Assembly: GCA_013289175.1 (NCBI GenBank)
Contig: JABDAN010000005.1
Coordinates: 1-64,000 of the forward strand
Reading direction: 5' to 3'
DNA: 64,000 nt
Source: Bacteroidota bacterium
GTDB lineage: Bacteria > Bacteroidota > Bacteroidia > Chitinophagales > Chitinophagaceae
The first letter of the stretch is position 1; each line of letters starts with the position of its first letter. Below, piece after piece: positions 27,744 to 33,767 of this stretch. The position numbers were made by a program, and so were the translations under genes. A model generated the notes under the pieces. The model worked only from the letters and a program-made list of their open reading frames with translations, had not been told where the DNA came from and searched no databases.

Positions 27744-27751
27744 TATTTTTG
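27744..27751 (+). promoter_or_regulatory. -7 element for the glycosyltransferase
   Basis: TATTTTTG matches TAnnTTTG perfectly but has no good -33 box at normal spacing. It lies downstream of the possible ATG at 27724 and 33 bases before a TTG at 27784, so it favours the TTG as the start. Confidence 0.35.
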
Positions 27752-27783
27752 GCCCTCCTTTTTTATTTCCAAAGAATATAAGT

Positions 27784-28806
27784 TTGGCCAAAGTATCAGT
27801 AGTCATTATTAATTACAACGGGCGGAAATACCTGGAGCAGTTTCTGCCTTCCATATTGGCCAGTACCTATCCAGACATGGAATTGGTTGTGGCCGACAAC
27901 GCATCTGCTGATGATTCTCTTCAGTATTTAGCATCCACTTATCCTGCCATCCGGGTTATCACACTAACACGCAACTATGGATATGCCGGCGGTTATAATG
28001 AAGCCTTAAAACAGGTGGATTCTGACTATTATGTTTTGCTGAATTCGGACGTGGAAGTAAGTCCCGGGTGGATCGAACCGGTCATCGAACTGATGGAGAG
28101 CGATCATCATATCGGCGCCTGTCAACCGAAAATTCTAAGTTATCACCAAAAAGATCATTTCGAATATGCCGGGGCCGCAGGTGGCTGGCTAGATGCCCTG
28201 GGGTATCCTTTTGCACGTGGGCGCATCTTTGATATCTGCGAAGTTGACCAAGGTCAATACAATGAAACCGCCAAAATCTTCTGGGCCAGCGGAGCTGCCT
28301 TATTTGTCCGCGCCAAATTGTTTCATCAGGCTAAGGGTTTGGATACCTACTTTTTTGCCCACATGGAGGAAATTGATTTCTGCTGGCGTCTGCAACTACT
28401 CGGATATAGTATTTATGCCTGTCCGACTTCCGTAGTCTATCATGTAGGCGGTGGGACCCTTCCCAAAGGAAACGAAAGAAAAGTGTTTCTAAACTTCAGA
28501 AACAATATGATTATGCTGGCTAAAAACCTGCCCCTTCGTGAATCGCTGTGGAAGATCCCCTTGAGGATTTTTATGGACTTTGTTTCCGCCTTTAAATCAC
28601 TGTTTGCTGGCCAGCTGGTGTATTTTATGGCGGTCGGGGAGGCTCACCTGGCTTTCTTTAAATGGATGTTTTTTAAGCAGAAAAAAAGTGTTTTTCCCGA
28701 TCAGCGCAAGGCAGTTTTGGCGGGCTGGTATCCCCACAGTGTAGCCTGGAAGCATTTTGTAGAAGGCAGGGAAAGATTTGATGAAATTGTGGGCGACAAA
28801 AGATGA
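27784..28806 (+). CDS. GT2 family glycosyltransferase
   Basis: The GT-A fold opens with VSVVIINYNGRKYLEQFLPS, continues with ELVVADNASADDS, and has the DXD-like LLNSDVEVSPGWIEPVI. Further on are FWASGAALFVRA and the acceptor/catalytic region HMEEIDFCWRLQLLGY, all typical of rhamnosyl-type GT2 enzymes. The C-terminal 60 residues carry a basic, hydrophobic segment that may contact the membrane. Substrate is unknown; cell-envelope or exopolysaccharide glycan synthesis is likely. I prefer the TTG at 27784 (MAKVSVVIINYNG) since family members begin just before this strand. An ATG at 27724 would add 20 residues upstream of a -7 box. Confidence 0.87.
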   Translation: MAKVSVVIINYNGRKYLEQFLPSILASTYPDMELVVADNASADDSLQYLASTYPAIRVITLTRNYGYAGGYNEALKQVDSDYYVLLNSDVEVSPGWIEPVIELMESDHHIGACQPKILSYHQKDHFEYAGAAGGWLDALGYPFARGRIFDICEVDQGQYNETAKIFWASGAALFVRAKLFHQAKGLDTYFFAHMEEIDFCWRLQLLGYSIYACPTSVVYHVGGGTLPKGNERKVFLNFRNNMIMLAKNLPLRESLWKIPLRIFMDFVSAFKSLFAGQLVYFMAVGEAHLAFFKWMFFKQKKSVFPDQRKAVLAGWYPHSVAWKHFVEGRERFDEIVGDKR

Positions 28807-28824
28807 TTTTTTAACAGATTCTGC

Positions 28825-28832
28825 TATTTTTG
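28825..28832 (+). promoter_or_regulatory. -7 element for the 70-aa protein
   Basis: TATTTTTG, a perfect TAnnTTTG box, sits 21 bases before the start at 28854. The -33 region is weak. Confidence 0.35.
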
Positions 28833-28853
28833 CGCTGTAAATAACTGATTCTT

Positions 28854-29066
28854 ATGCACGAAGAAATAGAAGAGCACAAAAACCCTCAATTGAAGGATAT
28901 CGCCTATAACTGGGTTGATTCTTCGGTTTTTCTATTTTACCTGGAAGTATTTTGCATTATTGCGATGTTGCTGGGTGGAAGTTATGGGCTTTATAGCCAC
29001 CGCTATAAGGGCAAGCCTGTCGTAGAAATTCCGGCCAATACCCAGTATACACCGGAATACAAGTAA
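28854..29066 (+). CDS. small membrane protein of unknown function, 70 aa
   Basis: A short acidic N-terminus (MHEEIEEHKNPQLKD) leads into one hydrophobic span (about 25-47, ending in a GGSYGLYSH turn) and then a polar tail. The positive residues after the span (YSHRYKGK) suggest an N-out topology or a bitopic anchor. I recognise no family. It has a -7 box and sits between the glycosyltransferase and the tRNA pair, with no obvious functional link. Confidence 0.6.
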   Translation: MHEEIEEHKNPQLKDIAYNWVDSSVFLFYLEVFCIIAMLLGGSYGLYSHRYKGKPVVEIPANTQYTPEYK

Positions 29067-29075
29067 CAACGAAAT

Positions 29076-29106
29076 TTTATTGGGAGTCCGGGAATCAGTA
29101 TTTTTG
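29076..29106 (+). promoter_or_regulatory. promoter of the tRNA-Gly gene
   Basis: TTTA (29076-29079), 19 bases, then TATTTTTG (29099-29106), a perfect -7 box. The mature tRNA begins 34 bases further on. Confidence 0.6.
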
Positions 29107-29139
29107 CCGCCCTCTATAGTTCTTTTAGTGGTTAGATTA

Positions 29140-29212
<73 letters not shown>

Positions 29213-29217
29213 CAGTT

Positions 29218-29250
29218 CCTTCCCGTTTCAGGCGGGAGGGATTTTTTTTT
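29218..29250 (+). terminator. intrinsic terminator between tRNA-Gly and tRNA-Leu
   Basis: Stem CCTTCCCG/CGGGAGGG (one T-G pair), 7-base loop, then A and nine T. It should stop most tRNA-Gly transcripts before tRNA-Leu. Confidence 0.85.
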
Positions 29251-29255
29251 GGTTG

Positions 29256-29341
29256 ACCCTGGTGGCGGAACAGGTAGACGCGCAGGACTTAAAATCCTGT
29301 CTGCAGAAATGCGGGTACGGGTTCGATTCCCGTCTGGGGTA
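29256..29341 (+). tRNA. tRNA-Leu (anticodon TAA)
   Basis: An 86-base class II tRNA. Acceptor ACCCTGG pairs with CTGGGGT (two G-T pairs), anticodon stem CAGGA/TCCTG encloses CTTAAAA (anticodon TAA, reads UUA/UUG), long variable arm, T arm ACGGG-TTCGATT-CCCGT, discriminator A. It begins only 6 bases after the preceding terminator's T-run, so its promoter must lie upstream or inside that hairpin. Confidence 0.94.
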
Positions 29342-29347
29342 CTGATT

Positions 29348-29380
29348 ATCAAGAGTTTAAAACAGCTCTTGATTTTTTTT
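29348..29380 (+). terminator. intrinsic terminator after tRNA-Leu(TAA)
   Basis: An 8-bp perfect stem ATCAAGAG/CTCTTGAT (29348-29355, 29366-29373) with a 10-base loop and a T-run of eight. Confidence 0.88.
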
Positions 29381-29533
29381 GCCCTCGCTTTCCCGTCAAT
29401 TTGCAAGTAAAGAGGCTATTTCTTCCTTAACTTATTTGATTTCCAATAAACCTTTAGGGAAGTAAAGAACTTATTAAACCAAGTTACGATATAAATTTTT
29501 AGCTCCAAATTCCTTGAACTAATTGGCAAACTT

Positions 29534-29710
29534 CTATTTTCGGAATTCCGAAAATCTAATACCAACGCTTATTTTATAACTCCCTAGCTTTTCCTTTTTT
29601 ACAAATTCTAAAACCTCTGAACTATGAAAATTAACCCTGTCTCTCTGATTATGAAGCGGGAATCCTCTTTTCATCCAATCGGTTAAAGTAACTTCCGGAT
29701 AATCATAATT
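29534..29710 (-). pseudogene. remnant of an unidentified gene (HTH-like fragment)
   Basis: Read on the minus strand from 29710, one frame gives 58 protein-like residues without a start codon, beginning NYDYPEVTLTDWMKRGFP, then HNQRDRVNFHSSEVLEF, and ending FSEFRK and a TAG. The W-M-K-R-G-F-P ... R-V-N-F-H-S-S-E-V-L pattern is reminiscent of excisionase/MerR-like helix-turn-helix proteins (weak inference). It follows directly on the preceding remnant in another frame and may be the same decayed gene. No promoter seen. Confidence 0.4.
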
Positions 29711-29718
29711 ATTTCATC

Positions 29719-30140
29719 CTACAAAAGTGAAATTTTCAAATCCTTATTTGATTCTTCCGGAACCGTTGGAAATATTACCACTTTTCCAAAGTGTTGGTGA
29801 ATTGAATCCCGGCAGGTTTTTTTAAATTCTTCATTTTCTAATAGATATTTTGCAATAAAAAATAGATCAACAGTTTTTACAAGTACAATTTTTTCTCGCT
29901 CGGCCCCAGATTTACACTTAGCGGTAAAGTCTAATTTTCTGTTTTTGGGGTCGTCAAGTCTCTCTAAGCGTTACCAAACAATATTCCAAATGCTTTTTCC
30001 TCCACTTCATCCTTTGCGAGGTAATAGAGGTTTTGTTGACGTAATTTAAAAAAAGGGAAGAGCCTAGTTTAGTACCTCATTGAAATATTTATCGATTGAC
30101 CTTTATTTACATAAATTTTTCGTTTCTTTTTCATGGTCAT
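29719..30140 (-). pseudogene. decayed gene of unknown function
   Basis: From an ATG at 30140 (MTMKKKRKIYVNKGQS...) the frame hits TAA after 23 codons. The same frame then continues as good protein (LRQQNLYYLAKDEVEEKAF, GILFGNA) to a TAG, and a one-base shift restores LDDPKNRKLDFTAKCKSG, EKIVLVKTVDLFFIAKYLL and QHFGKVVIFPTVPEE to the stop at 29719. Two lesions in about 140 codons mark it as a pseudogene. I do not recognise the family. It lies on the AT-rich stretch just behind the tRNA-Gly/tRNA-Leu pair. Confidence 0.5.
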
Positions 30141-30243
30141 AATCTTCCCGGATTTGACAGGACAAATAAATTTCCAGTGTAAAAGATTAAGTTTTTTTAT
30201 AATAGCACATTAGGAGATTGATCGGAATTTAACGGGTAAATTG

Positions 30244-31323
30244 CTAGTATGGGAGACCCGGTATTTTATTTAAATGGTAGGAAAAAAGAAAATGATCATA
30301 TAGGACAAAAATATTGGTATCTGCTACGATAAATGACGTGATTTTCATGCCAAGATATTTTGGAATATAAAAACTCAATTTATATAAACCGGTTTTAACG
30401 TTGTACACATCAATTGTTGTCGATTTGTCAAAGATTTCTGTTTCTTCATTATTAGCTTTTAAAACAGAGTGAACAAATATTAATCCATTAGCTGTATAAC
30501 ACTGTTTATTGACAAAATGAGGTGGTTTATTCATGGTTAGGCTTGAATCAGATAGATAAGCCAAGCCAATTTTTGCCTGACTGGTTGTGTCAATTGTTTT
30601 ATATGTAGCGATCAGATTCAGCGACGAATCAAGAGAGAGAATGGAATTCCGGTAGAAATAAATATATATTATTGACCGAGTGTTATCATCGTAATTGATC
30701 ATACCATCTGTTGAGAATATGCCATCCTGTTGTTTAATTAGATTATTTACACTTCTAATAAATTTTGGTGGATCCATATAAATTTTACCAAGTATATTTT
30801 GTTTTCTTTGGCGATCGTAAGTTCTAATAATCAAGGAGTTTAGCGAAACCGGAATTGCCTGGTCAAATGAAAAACTAGAATCAATATGGTTGATGGTATA
30901 ATCGGATAAATTTCCACGCATGATTAAATGAGCAGAACCCTGAGTAATAAAGAAATGCGGTGGGATAACAGACACAGAAATATTGGCTTGAATCAATCTT
31001 GGTTTGACAGGTAGTTTAATAGAGTAGGTATGGGTATCTGTTAAATTATAGTCGACAGTAAATATTGAAGAGGGGTCATTGATCTTTGCCAAAAATATCT
31101 TTGATTCGCCCTTACCAGCAAAATAGTAATTGCTTTCTGACAGGTCAATTATTTTTAACGGGGTTATCACGTGAGGAGGATAAAGTCTGATAAATCCATT
31201 TTTACGATTATTGACTTGGCCAGAAAGTATATACAATAATAATATTGAAGCGACACTAGAAATAAAGCAAGTCGCTAATAACAATAATTTTTTTCTTTTA
31301 TATGAATCTTTGTTCCCTTTCAA
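30244..31323 (-). CDS. membrane-anchored protein of unknown function, possibly propeller-like, about 359 aa
   Basis: From a TTG at 31323 the protein starts LKGNKDSYKRKK, then one hydrophobic span (LLLLATCFISSVASILLLYI, about 13-32), then about 325 extracytoplasmic residues. These are rich in Ile, Asn, Asp and Tyr, with strands and D-rich turns at fairly regular intervals that suggest a beta-propeller. An upstream ATG at 31440 would overlap the peptide gene and add residues that are a shadow of it, so I reject it. The gene is AT-rich compared with the housekeeping part of the window. It is the last of three co-directional genes (MauE-like, four-Cys peptide, this one), separated from the peptide gene by a terminator-like hairpin. 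No family is recognised with confidence. Confidence 0.65.
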   Translation of the reverse strand: MKGNKDSYKRKKLLLLATCFISSVASILLLYILSGQVNNRKNGFIRLYPPHVITPLKIIDLSESNYYFAGKGESKIFLAKINDPSSIFTVDYNLTDTHTYSIKLPVKPRLIQANISVSVIPPHFFITQGSAHLIMRGNLSDYTINHIDSSFSFDQAIPVSLNSLIIRTYDRQRKQNILGKIYMDPPKFIRSVNNLIKQQDGIFSTDGMINYDDNTRSIIYIYFYRNSILSLDSSLNLIATYKTIDTTSQAKIGLAYLSDSSLTMNKPPHFVNKQCYTANGLIFVHSVLKANNEETEIFDKSTTIDVYNVKTGLYKLSFYIPKYLGMKITSFIVADTNIFVLYDHFLFSYHLNKIPGLPY

Positions 31324-31330
31324 TTTGTAA

Positions 31331-31370
31331 AAATAAAAATCATGTTGACAAAGATTTTTGTCAACATGAT
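31331..31370 (-). terminator. intercistronic terminator/attenuator hairpin
   Basis: A perfect 14-bp inverted repeat (31339-31352 and 31357-31370) with a 4-base loop is followed on the minus strand by TTTTATTTTT. It starts 9 bases past the stop of the four-Cys peptide gene and ends about 8 bases before the likely start of the next gene. It should terminate most transcripts after the peptide gene and protect the 3' end of the short mRNA. Confidence 0.85.
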
Positions 31371-31378
31371 CGCAAAAT

Positions 31379-31612
31379 TCAAGGTTTGTACGTATCTGCA
31401 GATGTACACGCCATGTCACCATAATAAATGACGCCTCCAACCGAGCAAATAGCTGACCCTCCAGAACATTTCAAGGGTCTTGTCGTTTGATGACAATAGG
31501 GAGAACTAATAAATGCTGCAGGTTCGAATTTCGAATCAACAGGTTTGGTTTTCAAAGCGCCAATAACGGGCACCACGAAGGCGAGTAATACTACACTGTT
31601 TCTTACTTTCAT
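31379..31612 (-). CDS. small exported four-cysteine peptide, 77 aa (DUF6520-like)
   Basis: The N-terminus (KVRNSVVLLAFVVPVIGAL, about 2-20) is a signal peptide. The mature part of about 55 residues contains four Cys at 40, 49, 56 and 69 (spacing C-x8-C-x6-C-x12-C), enough for two disulfides, in a Ser/Gly-rich context. It resembles the short DUF6520-type proteins that Bacteroidota encode beside MauE/DoxX-like membrane proteins (recalled; not searched). Here the MauE-like gene is 90 bases upstream in the same direction and a perfect terminator hairpin follows. Function is unknown; a disulfide-stabilised secreted peptide is the reasonable guess. Confidence 0.65.
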   Translation of the reverse strand: MKVRNSVVLLAFVVPVIGALKTKPVDSKFEPAAFISSPYCHQTTRPLKCSGGSAICSVGGVIYYGDMACTSADTYKP

Positions 31613-31702
31613 ACCAAATATGCTTTTATAATCTTAAAAAGCAATAAACTTTAATTTAGGCCTACTCTATTTCAGGTTTTCGGCATACCCTGGTTAAAGA
31701 AT

Positions 31703-32131
31703 TTAAACAGTTGGCTTGGACCTGTACGTTGGGCTATATAACCATATCGCCGTCCCACTCAATAAAACAAAAAATAAATTAAAGTAGATGTGTTGTGTCC
31801 ATGTCATATTCTGTAATACTCCCCCGCAAGAACAGGGTACATAATCACTGAAATTTAATATGATAAATATATATGTGCTAAACGAGGTCATTAAACAAAA
31901 TGAAAGATATAGTCCCACAAGTCGAAGCTTGGAAATGGCCAGTAAAAAGGATATCAAAATTTCCAATGTCGGGATAAAAATAGCTACTGGCCTGGAAAAT
32001 GCAGTTAGAATGGGGGACTTACCAATTTCAATTCTAAATTTTGTGAAGTCAAGTAATTTACTGGTCGAGGCATAAATAAATAATACAATGAATGCCAAAC
32101 AAACAATCTCGATGAAGTTCTTATTTTTCAC
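31703..32131 (-). CDS. MauE/DoxX-like redox-associated membrane protein
   Basis: This 142-residue protein has four hydrophobic spans (about 7-24, 48-66, 70-93, 113-131). The loop after span three carries SDYVPCSCGGVLQNMTW, whose C-x-C-G-G motif is the hallmark of MauE-like proteins in Bacteroidota. MauE is needed for disulfide formation in methylamine dehydrogenase, and the C-x-C pair suggests thiol/disulfide exchange at the outer face of the inner membrane (family knowledge). The partner substrate is plausibly the four-Cys peptide downstream. The start is GTG at 32131, and a 17-base palindrome overlaps it. Confidence 0.8.
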   Translation of the reverse strand: MKNKNFIEIVCLAFIVLFIYASTSKLLDFTKFRIEIGKSPILTAFSRPVAIFIPTLEILISFLLAISKLRLVGLYLSFCLMTSFSTYIFIILNFSDYVPCSCGGVLQNMTWTQHIYFNLFFVLLSGTAIWLYSPTYRSKPTV

Positions 32132-32147
32132 AATAAATTATTTATTG
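32131..32147. promoter_or_regulatory. 17-base palindrome at the MauE-like gene start
   Basis: CAATAAATTATTTATTG is perfectly symmetrical around its central T. It begins at the first base of the GTG start codon and covers the translation initiation region. It could be an operator or an RNA hairpin that controls initiation; this is inference only. Confidence 0.4.
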
Positions 32148-32515
32148 TCAAAGATTATTGACTGATATTACTTAGCTGAGTTCAGAAAGTCGGTGTCTAA
32201 AACGAGGAAGTGTTGATGCCAAAAAAATGTTAACCAAATCTAATCTATACTATACAAAATATCAAAAAAAAAACACTTTGTGAATAAGCATGCTGTTATC
32301 CTAAGTGTTTCCACTTAGTTCATTACAGAATTTCACCGAAATGTAGATTCCAGAAATCATCAAAGAAGTAAAACAAAAAAGGGGAAGTAACTAATAGACA
32401 TAGAGAAACGGAAACCTGTCAATCTCGTTCAAAAGAAGCGGTACAATTTTAACAGGGAAAATTATCCTTTTTTAATTCATGAACCCTATATGAATAGTGC
32501 AAGTAAATCACAAAC
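32148..32515. other. AT-rich intergenic stretch
   Basis: I see no gene in either strand. The only structure noted is an 8-bp inverted repeat AAACACTT/AAGTGTTT (32271-32278, 32303-32310) with a 24-base gap. The stretch presumably contains the promoter of the cassette on the minus strand, but no clear TAnnTTTG box at good spacing was found. Confidence 0.5.
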
Positions 32516-32536
32516 GAAGGGCCGAATCGGCCCTTC
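32516..32536. repeat. 21-base palindromic hairpin
   Basis: GAAGGGCCGA and TCGGCCCTTC are perfect complements around a single A. It is stable and terminator-like in shape, but neither side has a T-run, so I leave the role open. It precedes the DUF3175 pseudogene by 25 bases. Confidence 0.6.
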
Positions 32537-32561
32537 ACTACTAAATTCAAAAAATAAAACT

Positions 32562-32846
32562 ATGTCAGTCAGAAAGAAATGGTCCACGGCGAAAAATAAG
32601 CACATCCGCATTGGATCTGGAAAGCGGTGTATTTACTAAGATGATCCAAAAAAGATTGCTGAATCATTAAAACATTCCGCCCGTCATAGCCACCGACGAA
32701 AAGGAAGCCTTTTCCAGTCAGCAATGTCCATGCTTAATTTCTATATTAACCGCGGCGGGAAGAATCTATCTGCATCAAAGAAAAAGATATTGGAAAGTGC
32801 AAAAGTGGAATTGCGTAAGAATTTCAATAAAGACAATAGTGCTTAA
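32562..32846 (+). pseudogene. DUF3175 protein, frameshifted
   Basis: Three frames together give a complete DUF3175 protein. MSVRKKWSTAK starts in frame one, SALDLESGVFTK continues in a second, and from DDPKKIAESLKHSARHSHRR to MSMLNFYINRGGKNLSASKK and the stop a third is used. The overall length (285 bases) equals 95 codons, so one insertion and one deletion nearly compensate in length, but about a fifth of the protein is out of frame. DUF3175 is a small basic protein of unknown role. It is read opposite to the MauE cassette and shares the decayed AT-rich stretch. Confidence 0.7.
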
Positions 32847-33092
32847 AATAATGAATAGCCGTTAGCTTATCAGCCTCCTCATGGATGTTATTATTTATAT
32901 TCAAATCCACTGGTTAAAGAAGTTTTTATCTTATGATCTTCATGGCATTCAAATTGTACCGGGGGGCTTTCCCAATCGAACCCCCAATCTATAAAAACAT
33001 AATTTTTGAGTGGATTGGAAAAGTTTGCTTGTTTTTGGTGACTATTCTGGCGATTTTTTTAGGTTGATCCATTTATTTTAAGAAATTACAAT

Positions 33093-33641
33093 ATGATTGG
33101 TAATTTTTCACCCTTTCCGCAACTAGCCACCAAACGACTTGTACTGAGAGAACTGAAAGTTGCAGACGCGCCGTTAATCCATAAACTGCGTTCTGATACG
33201 GACACCAATGATTTGCTCGATCGAAAGAATTCAAGTGGAATTGAAGACGCGCTTTTATTTATTCAAAGAGTTAAAGACAATGTTGGACGAAAGGAAAGCA
33301 TCTATTGGATTATTTGTTTTGAAAATGCCTCCGATCTGATTGGGACAATTGGATTTTGGAACTATAATCTGTCTGCCGAAACAGCGGAAATAGGATATGA
33401 ATTATTGGTGGGCTTTAGAGGCCAGGGCATCATGAGTGAAGTCCTTCCTCGCGTGATCAAATTTGGTTTTGAACAAATGAAATTAAAATTCATCACGGCA
33501 TATTGCTCACCGCAAAACGCTTGCTCAATTAACCTGTTGGAGAAATTTGGGTTTAGATTATCTTCTTCTTCTTCGAGTTATGACAATACCAACCAGAATG
33601 ATCCCGGTATGTTGCTTTATGTACTGGCCAGCGCGCAATAG
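33093..33641 (+). CDS. GNAT-family N-acetyltransferase (RimJ/RimL type)
   Basis: This 182-residue protein has the RimJ/RimL plan: TKRLVLRELKVADAPLIHKL near the start, YWIICFENASDLIGTIGFWNY, ETAEIGYELLVGFRGQGIMSE (the acetyl-CoA pyrophosphate loop G-x-x-G-x-G/A-type, with RGQGIMSE), and the C-terminal NACSINLLEKFGFR. It would transfer an acetyl group from acetyl-CoA to an amino group; the substrate (ribosomal protein, antibiotic or metabolite) cannot be told. It stands alone and is convergent with the sulfatase, with a terminator between. Confidence 0.9.
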   Translation: MIGNFSPFPQLATKRLVLRELKVADAPLIHKLRSDTDTNDLLDRKNSSGIEDALLFIQRVKDNVGRKESIYWIICFENASDLIGTIGFWNYNLSAETAEIGYELLVGFRGQGIMSEVLPRVIKFGFEQMKLKFITAYCSPQNACSINLLEKFGFRLSSSSSSYDNTNQNDPGMLLYVLASAQ

Positions 33642-33710
33642 AAGTATATCTGTCGAAATATACCAACATCAACTTAACCTTGACGTAAACACGGGAGTTA
33701 TCTTCCGAAA

Positions 33711-33745
33711 AGAAAAAAAGCGGGCTATAGTTTCTAGCCCGCTTT
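33711..33745 (-). terminator. terminator of the sulfatase gene
   Basis: An 11-bp perfect stem AAAGCGGGCTA/TAGCCCGCTTT (33717-33727, 33735-33745) with a 7-base loop is followed on the minus strand by a T-run. It lies 22 bases past the sulfatase stop and could also stop the GNAT transcript from the other side, though that side has few T. Confidence 0.85.
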
Positions 33746-33767
33746 GGTCAATACATAAGTTAAATTT

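Noticed and set aside
30244..31440. Longer start (31440) for the anchored protein downstream of the four-Cys peptide
   Set aside because: The first 39 residues overlap the peptide gene or the terminator hairpin and do not look like a signal; TTG at 31323 is better.
31860..32075. 71-codon plus-strand frame opposite the MauE-like gene
   Set aside because: Shadow of the minus-strand membrane protein gene, which has clear spans and the C-x-C-G-G motif.
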